From positions 1-64,000 of the forward strand of contig NZ_QXEC01000030.1 in NCBI RefSeq assembly GCF_003583405.1: DNA of 64,000 nucleotides, written 5' to 3'. Positions within the stretch are counted from its first letter, which is position 1, and each line of letters begins with the position of its first letter. Below, piece by piece: positions 1 to 8,904 of this stretch. The DNA is from Micromonospora radicis. Its GTDB lineage: Bacteria > Actinomycetota > Actinomycetes > Mycobacteriales > Micromonosporaceae. The notes beneath the pieces were generated by a model. The model was not told the DNA's origin. It worked only from the letters and a program-made list of their open reading frames with translations, and did not search any database. The position numbers were made by a program, and so were the translations under genes.

Positions 1-127
1 ACCACAAGCGCTCTCCGCCGCACCACACCCGCTCCCTCCCCCGGTCCGTCGCCCCGGGCCACCGCTCCTGCCCGGCCGACGCCCGCGCCTTCCGACATCG
101 ACAACCGCACCCGGGCCGCTCCTCGAC

Positions 128-1075
128 TCAGTCGGTTGCCAGGTGGGTGGCGAACCAGTCGAGCATCGGCTCGGGTCGGCGCTGGAACTCCAGGTAACCG
201 TCCCAACGGGCGGTGGTCTCCTCGATCCAGTGCAGCTTCTTCTCGGCGGTCGGGATGTTGTCGAACATCGCCTGCACGTCGTCCGGGTGCGTCAGGACAT
301 CGTCGCGCACCTGATAGAGAAAGGTAGGTACGCGGACGTTCCTGGCCCATTCCTGCGGGCTTCGGCGGGCGAAGCCGATGCCGGTGCCGCGGATGATCCG
401 ATGTTCGAGGTCGTCGAGCCGTCCGGCGACGCCGAGCATCTCCAGCCGGCGCCCCATGATGGTCCGCGCGGTCACCGGTTGGGCCGCGACGAGGCACCGG
501 ACGCCCTCGAAGGAACCGGGAAACTGGGTCATGGCGGCGAACGTGGAGCTACCGCCCAGGCAGCGACTGAACAAGCCGATCGCCGTGCCGCTGGTGTCCG
601 GACGGCTGCGGGCGTAGGTGAGCGCGCCGACGACGTCGCGGGCCTCGAAGATGCCGCTTGAGCTGATGCCACCGTTGCCGGCACCGCTGAGGCCGTGGTT
701 GCGCAGGTCGTACGCCAGGACGTGGTAGCCCGCGTCGTGCAGGATCCGGTAGTCGGGGATGAAGTTGACCTCGAAGCCGTTTCCGCTCGCCGCCCAGGCC
801 GAGTGCCAGGGCTCAAGGTGGGTGGGTAGCCCGGCCCGGGTGAAGCCCATGGGATGGTTCGCGATGATCAGCTTGTCCGAGCCGGGGGCGGGAATGAACC
901 AGCCTTCCAGCGGCACCCCGTCGTGGGACGGGAAGGTGACCTCCTCGAAGTCGAGTCCGAGTTCGCCCGGCGAGTGCAGCAGTGGCGACCGGGCGGGGTG
1001 GCTGAACCCGGCGGCGATCTGGTCCAGCAGGTAGGCGATCCGCTCCTCGGCCGGTGCCTGTCGTAGCTCGGTCAT
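128..1075 (-). CDS. alpha/beta hydrolase, dienelactone-hydrolase-like
   Basis: Predicted cytoplasmic hydrolase of 315 residues. The nucleophile elbow reads SRCLGG around residues 170-175, which matches the GxCxGG pattern of dienelactone hydrolases, so Cys172 rather than a serine may be the nucleophile. A DxRxHG segment (AYDLRNHGLSG, about 121-131) is typical of the strand/loop before the elbow. The ATG at 1075 was chosen because similarity to the fold starts there; the upstream part of the same open frame is only antisense to the dehydrogenase. It lies 5 nt downstream of the aldehyde dehydrogenase and is the last gene of the ABC-transporter operon, so it may act on the imported compound. The substrate is unknown. 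Confidence 0.8.
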   Translation of the reverse strand: MTELRQAPAEERIAYLLDQIAAGFSHPARSPLLHSPGELGLDFEEVTFPSHDGVPLEGWFIPAPGSDKLIIANHPMGFTRAGLPTHLEPWHSAWAASGNGFEVNFIPDYRILHDAGYHVLAYDLRNHGLSGAGNGGISSSGIFEARDVVGALTYARSRPDTSGTAIGLFSRCLGGSSTFAAMTQFPGSFEGVRCLVAAQPVTARTIMGRRLEMLGVAGRLDDLEHRIIRGTGIGFARRSPQEWARNVRVPTFLYQVRDDVLTHPDDVQAMFDNIPTAEKKLHWIEETTARWDGYLEFQRRPEPMLDWFATHLATD

Positions 1076-1080
1076 GGTGG

Positions 1081-2628
1081 TCAGGTCCTTTCCTTGTGGT
1101 CGTCCTCGCCGAGCAGACGCGCACGGGCTACGGCGAGAGCGTGGGCCATCGCCCCGGGCGGACGGGCGAAGGTGGTGGTGGGTGTCGGCGCGGGACCGGT
1201 CCGGACGGTGATGGCGTGCGGATAGACGAATTCGAGAAGCCCTTCGTCCCCGTGTTTGCGGCCGAATCCGCTGTCCCCGCGCCCACCGAACGGCAGCCCG
1301 CTGATCTGCGAGAAGGCGAGCGCGTCGTTGACGCTCGTCATACCGACGCGCAGGCGGCGGGCGATGGCCTCGCCGTGGTCCCGGCTGAACACGGCGCTGC
1401 CCAGGCCGTACGGGCTGGCGTTGATCCGGGCGATCGCCTCCTCGGTGTCGGCCACCCGGATGATCGACAGCACCGGCCCGAAGGTCTCCTCGACGGCGGC
1501 CAGGGCGTCCGCCGGCACGTCCACGAGGATCGTGGGTTGGACGTACTGGTCGTCGGCGGCGCCGCTGGCCGGTCCACCGACGACCGCGGTGGCGCCGCGC
1601 GCCAGGGCATCCTCGATGTGGTGGCGGATGACCGGAATCTGAGCCGGCAGCGGGACCGGGCCGATCAGGTCGTCGTCGCCGCTGCCCGCGTGTACCCGCC
1701 GGGCGAGCGCGGCGATCCGGTCGACCAGGGCATCGTGCACGGCGTCGACGACATAGGCGACTTCGAGGCTGATGCAGCCGAATCCGGCGTTCTGCAGTGC
1801 GCCCCAGGTGATGTGGGCGGCGGCGTCGTCCAGGTCGGCGTCCTCGGCCACCACGGCGGCGTCGTTGCCGCCGAGTTCCAGCAGCATGGGTGTCAGGCGT
1901 CGGGCGCAGTCCGCGGCCACGGCCCGGCCCGAGCGGACGCTTCCGGTGAAGGCGATCTTGTCGACGTCCGCGGTGAGGGCCTGGCCGGTGGCGGCGAAGC
2001 CGACCAGGGTCTGCAAGGTGTCCGGCAGGTCGGGTACGGCCCGCCGCCATGACCGCGCCAGCCATTCGCCCACTCCGGGGGTGATCGGGCTGGGTTTGAG
2101 GATGACGACGTTGCCGGCGGCCAGGGCGTGGATGACTATCGCTCCCGGGGTGCCGAGCGGAAAGTTCCACGGCCCGATCACGCCGACCACGCCGTAGGGA
2201 AGGTATTCGACAGATGCCCGCTGGTTCGTCATCGCGGGTGGGGTGGCGACCTGGTGGCGGGCGAGCACCCGTTCGACGTTGTCGAGGACGAAGGTCAGGT
2301 GCCCGAGGACGGAAAGCACCTCCGCCCGGCCGTCCTCAAGTGACTTTCCGTTCTCGGCGCGGATAAGCGTCGCCAGTTCCTCCCCGCCCTGGGCGATGTC
2401 CCGGCGCCAGGCCCGCAGGCGTTCCGCGCGGCCGTCGAATCCGAGGTCCCACCACGGCCCGGCGGCCGTCCGCGCGACCTCGACCGCTGCCCGCACCTGC
2501 TCCGGACCGGCCACCCGGTGGCGCGCCAGTTCCCGGCCCGTGGTCTGGTCGCGCGTGACCAGTTCTTCGCCGTCCACGCTCGGGTCGCCGTCGCGGGTGG
2601 CGCTGGTGTTCACGGTCTCTGTGCTCAT
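1081..2628 (-). CDS. NAD(P)-dependent aldehyde dehydrogenase
   Basis: Full-length aldehyde dehydrogenase (515 aa; the family is usually 480-520). The cofactor-binding segment GPWNFPLGTPG, the loop AFTGSVRSGRAV, the general-base motif LLELGGND and the catalytic cysteine in NAGFGCIS are all present. The usual QxC context is replaced by FGC. It would oxidise an aldehyde to the acid in the cytoplasm. The ATG overlaps the stop of the ATP-binding subunit gene by 4 nt, showing translational coupling with an importer. It probably works with the neighbouring hydrolase on one imported carbon, sulfur or nitrogen compound. The exact substrate cannot be read from the sequence. Confidence 0.9.
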   Translation of the reverse strand: MSTETVNTSATRDGDPSVDGEELVTRDQTTGRELARHRVAGPEQVRAAVEVARTAAGPWWDLGFDGRAERLRAWRRDIAQGGEELATLIRAENGKSLEDGRAEVLSVLGHLTFVLDNVERVLARHQVATPPAMTNQRASVEYLPYGVVGVIGPWNFPLGTPGAIVIHALAAGNVVILKPSPITPGVGEWLARSWRRAVPDLPDTLQTLVGFAATGQALTADVDKIAFTGSVRSGRAVAADCARRLTPMLLELGGNDAAVVAEDADLDDAAAHITWGALQNAGFGCISLEVAYVVDAVHDALVDRIAALARRVHAGSGDDDLIGPVPLPAQIPVIRHHIEDALARGATAVVGGPASGAADDQYVQPTILVDVPADALAAVEETFGPVLSIIRVADTEEAIARINASPYGLGSAVFSRDHGEAIARRLRVGMTSVNDALAFSQISGLPFGGRGDSGFGRKHGDEGLLEFVYPHAITVRTGPAPTPTTTFARPPGAMAHALAVARARLLGEDDHKERT

Positions 2629-3434
2629 CGTCGTTCCCCGATCTTCGAGTGGTGGTCAGGCGTCGAGTCGTGGTGGGCGGGGCGCCGGATGAGCGTCAAC
2701 ACCTGTGCGCGCAGCTCGGCGAAGCGGGGCAACTGCTTCGTGGTCACCTGGTCGCGCGGTCGGGGCAGGTCGACCTCGACCGTGTCGAGCACGACGCTCG
2801 GACGGGCGGACATGACCACCACCCGGTCCGCCAGGTAGACCGCCTCGTCGATGTCGTGCGTGACGAGCAGCATGGTGACGCCGGTGTCGTCACGTACCCG
2901 CAGGATCAGATCTTCGAGGTCCGCGCGGGTCTGGGCGTCCACCGAGGCGAACGGCTCGTCCAGCAGAAGGATCTCCGGCGCGTACGCGAGGCCCCGGGCG
3001 ATCGCCACCCGCTGCTGCATGCCACCGGAGAGCTGCCATGGATAGCGCCCGCCGAACGAGGTCAGACCCACCGCCTCCAGCGCCGTGGCCACCCGTGCGG
3101 CCCGGTCGGCCGCGGACCGGTGCCGGTTGCGCAGCGGCAGGCCGACATTGCGCCGTACGGTGAACCAGGGCATGAGCGAGCGGCTGTAGTCCTGGAACAC
3201 CGAGGCGATCTCCTTCGGCGGACCGTTGAGGGGAACGCCGTTGAGGGTGACCGTGCCCGATGACGGCTGAAGCAACCCGCAGAGGCACTTCAGCATCGTG
3301 GACTTGCCGGCCCCGGACGGCCCGACGATGCAGACGAACTCACCCTTGTCGACGGTCAGGGTCAGGTCGCGGATCGCCTCGACGGCCTGATCGCCGGATC
3401 CGTACGTCTTCTGCAGATTCGACACCGTGAGCAT
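2625..3434 (-). CDS. ABC transporter ATP-binding subunit (nitrate/sulfonate/taurine type)
   Basis: ATPase subunit of 269 aa that energises import at the inner face of the membrane. Walker A is GPSGAGKST (about 39-47), the signature is LSGGMQQRVAIARGLA, Walker B is ILLLDEPFASVD, and the switch histidine is in LLVTHDIDEAV. The order ATPase-permease-permease-binding protein and the sequence style fit the SsuB/TauB/NrtD group. Its start codon lies 1 nt from the permease stop, so all subunits are co-translated. Confidence 0.92.
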   Translation of the reverse strand: MLTVSNLQKTYGSGDQAVEAIRDLTLTVDKGEFVCIVGPSGAGKSTMLKCLCGLLQPSSGTVTLNGVPLNGPPKEIASVFQDYSRSLMPWFTVRRNVGLPLRNRHRSAADRAARVATALEAVGLTSFGGRYPWQLSGGMQQRVAIARGLAYAPEILLLDEPFASVDAQTRADLEDLILRVRDDTGVTMLLVTHDIDEAVYLADRVVVMSARPSVVLDTVEVDLPRPRDQVTTKQLPRFAELRAQVLTLIRRPAHHDSTPDHHSKIGERR

Positions 3435-3435
3435 G

Positions 3436-4188
3436 TCAGTTCCTTTCCGTCATGCGGATGTGCCAGCGCAGGACACGTCGTTGAAGAACCAGGAAGAGGG
3501 CGCTCAGCGTCACCCCGAGCAGGCCGAGCAGCACGGTGCCAGCCCACATCTGGGGTACGTCGAAAGAGTTGCGCGCGCTGAGCGTGACGAAACCGACGCC
3601 GTTGCTCGCGACGTACAGCTCGGTGACGACCATCATGATGAACGCGATCCCGAGCGCGGTACGGATCCCGGCGAAGATCTGCGGCGCCGCCGCCGGCAAC
3701 AGGACGAAAGCCAGCCGTTGTGCCCGGGTGAGCCGGTACGACCGAGCCACGTCCTCCAGTTCCGGGTCGATCCCGCGCACCGCGTCGAGGGTGCTCAACA
3801 GCACCGGGAACAGACACACGAACGCGATGACCAGGATCTTCGAGCCGTCGCCGATGCCGAAGAGGACGACGCTTACCGGGACGAGCGCGGTACCGGGTAT
3901 GGATCGGCAGAACTGCACCACCGGGTTCAGCGCCCGCGCGAGCAGCCTGCTGCGGCCGAGCGCGACGCCGATGACGATGCCGACAAGCGTCGCGATCAGC
4001 AGGCCGACGAGCAGCCGGGTGACACTCGGTACCAGGTCCGAGCCGAGTCGCGCGAACAGCCAGGACTCTCCGAAGGCGGCCAGCACGTCGCGCAGCGGCG
4101 GGTAGAACGGCGACGTGCTTCCCGCCGAGGTGGTCCACCAGCCGACGACGAGCAGCACGGGCAGGAGCAGTCGAAGGTAGATCCTCAT
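3436..4188 (-). CDS. ABC transporter permease, SsuC/TauC-like (copy 1)
   Basis: Integral membrane permease of about 250 aa with a hydrophobic N-terminus and the EAA-type cytoplasmic loop (ELEDVARSYRLTRAQR followed by a hydrophobic stretch). The ATG at 4188 is preferred over the upstream in-frame start at 4236. It has a good GGAGG ribosome-binding site 9 nt upstream and begins directly at the membrane segment, whereas the longer form would overlap the next permease. It pairs with the second permease gene 14 nt upstream, which suggests a heterodimeric channel. Confidence 0.88.
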   Translation of the reverse strand: MRIYLRLLLPVLLVVGWWTTSAGSTSPFYPPLRDVLAAFGESWLFARLGSDLVPSVTRLLVGLLIATLVGIVIGVALGRSRLLARALNPVVQFCRSIPGTALVPVSVVLFGIGDGSKILVIAFVCLFPVLLSTLDAVRGIDPELEDVARSYRLTRAQRLAFVLLPAAAPQIFAGIRTALGIAFIMMVVTELYVASNGVGFVTLSARNSFDVPQMWAGTVLLGLLGVTLSALFLVLQRRVLRWHIRMTERN

Positions 4189-4202
4189 CCCGCTCGACCT
4201 CC

Positions 4203-4967
4203 TCACGCGTTCTGGGTGCGGTGGGACGGGTGCCACCTCAGCGCCCGCCGTTCCAGCCGTTCGAAGACGGCGTTGAGCGCCACCCCGAGCAGACCGGCGA
4301 TGACGATGACGCCGTACGTCGCCGCGTACAGGCCGTTGCTCGCGTAGGTGGCCAGGGTGTTACCGAGGCCGGCGACCGCGCCGATGAGTTCCATCGCGAT
4401 CGCCACGAGCAGCGTGATCGTCGACGCGATCCGCAGGCCCGTGAAGACGTACGGCAGGATGCTCGGGGCCGTCACCCAGGCCAGCCGCTGCGGTGTGGTG
4501 AGGCCGAACACCCGCGCGGTGTCCCGGGTGACCGGGTCGATGTCCCGCACGCCGTACAGCGTCTGCAGCAGCATCGGCCACAGCGCCGCCACCGCCGCCA
4601 GGAGAATCACCACCGCCGGCCTGGCGCCGAGCAACAGCAGCATGATGGGCAGGTAGACCACGACCGGGATCGGTCGGAAGAACTCGACCGTGCCGAGCAG
4701 CAGCTCGTTGACCACGGGCACGCTCGCCATGGCGGCGCCGACGAGCGTGCCGACAGTGACGCCGAGCACCAGTGCGACGGCCCAGTGCGTGAGCGTCTGC
4801 GACACGGCCATCCAGAGGTCGACCGTTGCGAGGTTGGTCCACAGCCAGCCGGCGATCTCGGAGACCGGGGGGATCTCGGCCGGGAGGGCGCCCGAGCGGG
4901 CCAGCGCCTCCCCGGTCCCGAGCAGCGCGGCCGTGGTGAGCACGGGTAGCGGCATCGTGAGTCGCAC
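4203..4967 (-). CDS. ABC transporter permease, SsuC/TauC-like (copy 2)
   Basis: Second permease subunit (254 aa) with several hydrophobic helices and an EAA-type loop (DIDPVTRDTARVFGLTTPQR). It starts with GTG three nucleotides after the TAG stop of the binding-protein gene. Two non-identical permeases encoded side by side suggest a heteromeric transporter; the SsuABC and TauABC systems usually use one. The ligand is not identifiable from this subunit. Confidence 0.88.
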   Translation of the reverse strand: MRLTMPLPVLTTAALLGTGEALARSGALPAEIPPVSEIAGWLWTNLATVDLWMAVSQTLTHWAVALVLGVTVGTLVGAAMASVPVVNELLLGTVEFFRPIPVVVYLPIMLLLLGARPAVVILLAAVAALWPMLLQTLYGVRDIDPVTRDTARVFGLTTPQRLAWVTAPSILPYVFTGLRIASTITLLVAIAMELIGAVAGLGNTLATYASNGLYAATYGVIVIAGLLGVALNAVFERLERRALRWHPSHRTQNA

Positions 4968-4970
4968 GGC

Positions 4971-6038
4971 CTACTCCGCAACCTGGAGCCCGCGCGGGGG
5001 CGTACCGAGGTCGTGCGCGTCCGGCGCTTCCGACCAGGTGAACGTGTCGAGCGGGGGTGCCGCGTCGATCCGGCCGAAGTCGACCATCAGCCGGGCGACG
5101 AGTGCCGCCGAACGCCTGTCGATCCCGCTGACGTACCAGGGCAGCGGCAGCTCGGCCACCGCCTCCGGCGGAGCGCCGGTGGTCCGTACGATGGTCTGCC
5201 GGACCTGGGCCGGGTTGTCGTTGGCGTACGCGGTCACCTCGCCCCACGCCCGCACGAAGCGTCTCATCACCTCCGGATTCCGGTCGACGAACCGCTGCGA
5301 GCCCATCAGGATGCTCGGCACGCTGCGCGGGCCGAGGGCGCTGGTGGCGGGATTGCCGATGGAGCGGAACCCGCCCGTCAGCAGTTGACCCGCGAACGGC
5401 TCCAGCGTGCTGACCGCGTCGACGCGGCCCTGTCGCAGCGCGGCGACCTGGTCTTCGAACGGGATGGCGACGATCCTGACCTGCGTCGGGTCGCCGCCCG
5501 CCCGGCGCACGGCTTCGAGGACGGTCAGGTCGAAGAAGCTCTCCAGCCCGTTGACGGCCACCGTACGCCCGGTGAGGTCGGCGAACGATCGGATGCCGCT
5601 GCCCTCCGGCACGACAAGTGAGAACGCATCGCCCTCCGGCGACTCGTAATCGGTGACCAGCGAGGTGACGATCTCCACCGGGAAGCCGGCGGCCACCGCG
5701 GCCGGTACCGCGGTGATCTCGCTGACGGCCAACTGGACCTGTCCGTTGAGGAGCAGCGCGACGCTGTTGGCGCTGGCGCCGGAGCCCGGCACCTGATGGA
5801 TCTCGAAGCCGTGCCGATCGAAGATGCCGCGCTCGATGCCGAGCGAGAGCTGCGCGTTGTTCGCGGTCGGACTGAAGTCGATGACGATGCGCGTGTCACC
5901 GGACTCGGTCGTCTCGGCCGGCTCACCGTCGGTGCCGCACGCGGCCGTGAACCCGAGCAGGCCGAGGGCGAGGATCACGGCGATCGGTGTGCGATGGGCT
6001 CCCTGGTGTCTTGCGTCCGTTCCCTGCGTCGTGCGCAT
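4971..6038 (-). CDS. ABC transporter substrate-binding lipoprotein, NMT1/SsuA-like
   Basis: Extracytoplasmic solute-binding lipoprotein of 355 aa. The signal sequence ends in a lipobox (GFTAAC, lipidated Cys34), followed by the two-lobed fold typical of the NMT1/THI5-like and SsuA/NrtA binding proteins (a TANNAQLSLGIERGIFDRHG segment near residue 55 and LTGRTVAVNG in the second lobe). The ATG at 6038 was chosen over several upstream in-frame starts because it has an AGAAGGGA-like ribosome-binding site about 10 nt away and gives a normal signal peptide. It is the first gene of the operon and is transcribed away from the MarR gene across a 116-nt intergenic region holding an inverted repeat. 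Confidence 0.9.
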   Translation of the reverse strand: MRTTQGTDARHQGAHRTPIAVILALGLLGFTAACGTDGEPAETTESGDTRIVIDFSPTANNAQLSLGIERGIFDRHGFEIHQVPGSGASANSVALLLNGQVQLAVSEITAVPAAVAAGFPVEIVTSLVTDYESPEGDAFSLVVPEGSGIRSFADLTGRTVAVNGLESFFDLTVLEAVRRAGGDPTQVRIVAIPFEDQVAALRQGRVDAVSTLEPFAGQLLTGGFRSIGNPATSALGPRSVPSILMGSQRFVDRNPEVMRRFVRAWGEVTAYANDNPAQVRQTIVRTTGAPPEAVAELPLPWYVSGIDRRSAALVARLMVDFGRIDAAPPLDTFTWSEAPDAHDLGTPPRGLQVAE

Positions 6039-6093
6039 ATCCGTGATCCCTTCTTCGCCCGGCTGCCGAGGCATGGACATACCTAGACAGGGT

Positions 6094-6107
6094 ATCAAGA
6101 GCTTGAT
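6094..6107. promoter_or_regulatory. inverted repeat, probable MarR operator
   Basis: The 14-nt sequence ATCAAG-AG-CTTGAT has perfect 6-nt arms and a 2-nt centre. It sits between the divergent ABC operon (start 6038) and the MarR gene (start 6155). A near-identical element lies upstream of the DUF3500 lipoprotein gene at about 7799-7810. MarR proteins commonly bind such sites in the divergent promoter. The assignment is inference. Confidence 0.6.
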
Positions 6108-6154
6108 GTGACGCAAGTAGTGAATGCACATCAGAGGCGGTATGCTCCGGAACC

Positions 6155-6637
6155 GTGACGGATGAACCGGCGGTGACCTTTGACGACGCGGAGATTCTCG
6201 GCCGGGTCGCTTCGACGCTGCGCCGGGCCGACCTGGCCCTGCTCGCGGCCAAGGAACCCGCACTGCGCAAGGTCGGAGTCTCCGGCTCGCTCTACGCGGT
6301 GCTGGCCAACCTGGGAGTGAAGCCCGGCCTGACGGGCGCGGAACTCGCCCGGCTGACGGGGGTGACGCCGCAGGCGATCGCGCCGCTGGTCGGCAAGCTC
6401 ATCGAACGCGGCCTGATCGAGCGTCGCGCACACCCTCGCCACGCCAACATCCAGGAGTTGCACCTCACCGAGAGCGGACGCCGGGAGACGGCCAGGGCCG
6501 ACCGGATCATGCTGCACCTGGACACCCACATCCGCGACTCGTTGGGCGACCAGGAGTACCGGCAGTTGCGCGTACTGCTGGACCGGGTCATCACCAGCCT
6601 GCCTGGCTGGGTTCCCCCGCCGGACGGATCGTCCTGA
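6155..6637 (+). CDS. MarR family transcriptional regulator
   Basis: A 160-aa winged-helix repressor. The segment GAELARLTGVTPQAIAPLVGKLIERGLIERRAHP (quoted only as residues about 62-95 here) is the helix-turn-helix plus wing of MarR proteins, with the HTH core LTGVTPQAIAPLVGKL and the wing RRAHPRHANIQELHLTESG. It starts with GTG at 6155. It is divergent to the ABC importer operon, with a perfect inverted repeat between the two, so it most likely represses that operon and itself. The inducer is probably the transported compound or a breakdown product. Confidence 0.88.
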   Translation: MTDEPAVTFDDAEILGRVASTLRRADLALLAAKEPALRKVGVSGSLYAVLANLGVKPGLTGAELARLTGVTPQAIAPLVGKLIERGLIERRAHPRHANIQELHLTESGRRETARADRIMLHLDTHIRDSLGDQEYRQLRVLLDRVITSLPGWVPPPDGSS

Positions 6638-6680
6638 CCCCGGCCTCGGGCGCCGGCGGACCGTCCGGTCGGGGCGCCGA

Positions 6681-7742
6681 TCAGCCCAGATAGTCGATCT
6701 GCCGGTCTCGATAGACGCTGTGGTAGTGGTTGTCGCCGTTGCCGAAGCGCCCCACGTTGGAGAACTCGATCCACAGCCGAGGACCGTCGATTCGCAGGTA
6801 CGAGCCCGGGGTGTCCGGGTCGGTGGAGCCGCTCCAGGCCACCCGGGTGCGGTCGAACTCGGCCTGGTACTGCTCCATCAGCGGTTCCGCGACGCGCTCG
6901 TCGGCGTCGCCCACCCAGGCGCGCACCACGGCGACGACCCGTTCCTGCTGCTCGGCGCCGAGGTCGGTGACGAGCGTGCCCGCCGACTCCGGATACTGCT
7001 CGCTGGCGCCGGTGCCGACCCGGACGTCGTCGATCGGGCCGATCCGGGCCGCGGCGAGTTCGCCTTCGCCGAGACCGTCCAACAGATCGGAAACCGCCTG
7101 CGTCTTGGCCAGCATCGGCCGGACCCGCTGACCGTCCACCTCGAAGTCGACCGGGTCGACGCCGGTGAAGGCCGGCGTCGGGCTGACCCGGCCGTTCTCG
7201 TAGGTGGTGTTGACCGCGAGGTGGTGCCCGTTGACCTGGACGGTGAACCGTTCGGTGACACCGGGCTCGCCGAAGAAGGCGATGAAGTACCTGTCGGAGC
7301 TGACCGCCGTGTCGTGGTTGCGCACGCCGAGCGCGTCCTCGGCGGCGAGCACGCCACGCAACTGCTGGTAGCCGCTGTCGGAGAGGACCGCCTCGGCGAC
7401 GCCGAGGGCGGCGGCGCGCTGCTCGTCCGTCAGGTCGCCGAACGCCACCCCGTTGCGGTCGCGGGTGGACGGGAAGTAGATCCACTGCCGCAGGGCCGGA
7501 TCGGCGGCGTCGTACGACGCCTTGTCCCGTAGTTCGGCGGAGAGGCTGGCCAGGAACGCGCCGGCCGACGCGACAACGGATTCGGCGACACCGGCCGACT
7601 CGACGCCACCGGTGGTGGGAGTGGGCCGATCCGACGGCACTGCCGGTGCGGCCGCGTCACCGCCGGCCGTGCCGTTCACGCAGGCGGACAGCCCGACGGT
7701 GGTAGCCACCACCGCCGACATGAGCGAGATGCGAGCTCGCAT
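6681..7742 (-). CDS. DUF3500-family lipoprotein
   Basis: A 353-aa exported protein. The signal peptide ends in a lipobox VGLSAC (Cys21). The remainder resembles the DUF3500 family, with WIYFPSTRDRNGVAFGDL near the N-terminus, FFGEPG, NGHHLAVN, and the C-terminal region rich in Trp, Tyr and His (DNHYHSVYRDRQIDY). The ATG at 7742 has a strong AGGAGG ribosome-binding site; an upstream in-frame start at 7802 would add residues before the signal peptide and is unlikely. It is convergent with the MarR gene. The function of the family is not known to me. The upstream inverted repeats suggest co-regulation with the ABC operon. Confidence 0.8.
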   Translation of the reverse strand: MRARISLMSAVVATTVGLSACVNGTAGGDAAAPAVPSDRPTPTTGGVESAGVAESVVASAGAFLASLSAELRDKASYDAADPALRQWIYFPSTRDRNGVAFGDLTDEQRAAALGVAEAVLSDSGYQQLRGVLAAEDALGVRNHDTAVSSDRYFIAFFGEPGVTERFTVQVNGHHLAVNTTYENGRVSPTPAFTGVDPVDFEVDGQRVRPMLAKTQAVSDLLDGLGEGELAAARIGPIDDVRVGTGASEQYPESAGTLVTDLGAEQQERVVAVVRAWVGDADERVAEPLMEQYQAEFDRTRVAWSGSTDPDTPGSYLRIDGPRLWIEFSNVGRFGNGDNHYHSVYRDRQIDYLG

Positions 7743-7777
7743 GTTGCCTCCTCTACGGACCGTCAATTCTCGACACA

Positions 7778-7812
7778 GTATCAGAGTGTTAATGTGTGTC
7801 AAGAACTTGATA
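7778..7812. promoter_or_regulatory. two MarR-type operator-like repeats upstream of the DUF3500 gene
   Basis: TCAAG-AA-CTTGA at 7799-7810 closely matches the repeat at 6094-6107. About 16 nt away, GTATCAGAGTGTTAATGTG (7778-7796) aligns with GTATCAAGAGCTTGATGTG of the first site with several mismatches, suggesting a second, weaker site. Both lie 35-70 nt upstream of the start codon at 7742, where a promoter would be. Confidence 0.55.
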
Positions 7813-7867
7813 CGTACGCCGGAGGCGGAGCCCCGAAACCACCGGCTCGCGTGTACGACAGTGGTTC

Positions 7868-7948
7868 ATGTCGTTGAAGACGTATCACGTCAGAGCGTCG
7901 ATCGCCGTTTCCGACATACCGCGGGCGGTCGCGTTCCACGAAGGCAAA
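7868..7948 (+). pseudogene. remnant of a VOC/glyoxalase-family gene
   Basis: The first 27 codons encode a segment resembling the N-terminus of VOC-superfamily proteins (VRASIAVSDIPRAVAFHEGK, where the family has a beta strand, SDIxRAxxFYE and a helix). After codon 27 the frame runs into unrelated Arg-rich sequence without the remaining VOC strands or metal ligands. The following 320 nt (7949-8268) contain no gene I can support; another frame there gives a helical stretch (residues ADAGGETLGRAAERWIEL) that could be a second fragment. Confidence 0.45.
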
Positions 7949-8268
7949 CACGAAGGCGTTGGCCGACGCCGGCGGCGAGACGCTGGGCAGGGCCGCCGAG
8001 CGGTGGATCGAGTTGCGGTCCGAGGAAGGCGAGGCCATCGACGACCACTTGGCCCATGAACTCATTGGTGAGGTTGCTGCTTTGGCGGCGAGCGCAGCAC
8101 GAACGAGGACACACCGCTCGACGCGTCCGGCCCGCAGCACCCTGGACCCGCAACCTCGGCTACCCCACGTGACCACACTCGGAGCCGCCACTTCGAGTTT
8201 CAGGGCTCTTCACAGAGACGGTGTGACCGTGGACCTTGGGGTCCGCCGCTGAGACTCGTCGGTGGGGC

Positions 8269-8904
8269 TCAGCCGTTGGACGACGACGACCCCGGTTCAG
8301 TTGCGGCGTACCGGGCGGCGATGGTGCGGACGGCCTCGTCGACTACCTGAGCGACACGTTCGGCGCTCACCTCCCAGCCCGGCACCAGGAGTGTCGGCCA
8401 GAAGACGTAGTTGGAGATCATGCCCAGGAACTGGGTCGCTGCGAGGTCCACGTTCTCGACCCGCACCGTTCCCGCCTCGTGCTCAGCCAGGAGGTGGCTG
8501 CGTACGGACTCGCAGTAGGGCATCTTCCCGTGCGAGAACTGCGCATGGGCCAGCTCAGGGAAACGCGGCATCTCGGCGATGACGATCCTGAACAGGCCGG
8601 TCATCTGGGTACGGCCCAGCAGCTCGGCGTAACCGCGACCGATGATGCTGAGCCCGTCCACGACGTTGCCTGCTGGCGGAGGATCCGCCTCGTCAGCGGT
8701 CGACCAGGACTCGGTCACGATGGCGTCGAACAGGGCAGCCTTGCTCGGAAACTGCTTGAACAAGGTGGCCCGCGAAACGCCCGAGCGCTCTGCGATCCGC
8801 GCCAGCGACGTCCCGTCGTAGCCCAACTCTAGAAACAGTGCGGTCGCGGCCGTCACGATCAGTGCGCGCTTCTCCTGGGCGACGCGCTGGTGATACGTCG
8901 TCAC
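8269..8904 (-). CDS. TetR/AcrR family transcriptional regulator
   Basis: A 211-aa one-component repressor. The N-terminal DNA-binding domain is clear, with ATALFLELGYDGTSLARIAE followed by SGVSRATLFKQFPSKAALF (roughly residues 20-62). The C-terminal ligand-binding part resembles the AefR/TetR_C_33 type. The ATG at 8904 is the first start and matches the normal length. There is no obvious target gene next to it: the neighbours are gene remnants, so it may be an orphan left from a deleted locus or control a gene elsewhere. Confidence 0.85.
   Translation of the reverse strand: MTTYHQRVAQEKRALIVTAATALFLELGYDGTSLARIAERSGVSRATLFKQFPSKAALFDAIVTESWSTADEADPPPAGNVVDGLSIIGRGYAELLGRTQMTGLFRIVIAEMPRFPELAHAQFSHGKMPYCESVRSHLLAEHEAGTVRVENVDLAATQFLGMISNYVFWPTLLVPGWEVSAERVAQVVDEAVRTIAARYAATEPGSSSSNG

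Noticed and set aside
1076..2170. N-terminal 365-residue extension of the alpha/beta hydrolase frame
   Set aside because: It is antisense to the aldehyde dehydrogenase, rich in Arg/Gly/Pro, and lacks protein-like patterns; the hydrolase start at 1075 is sufficient.
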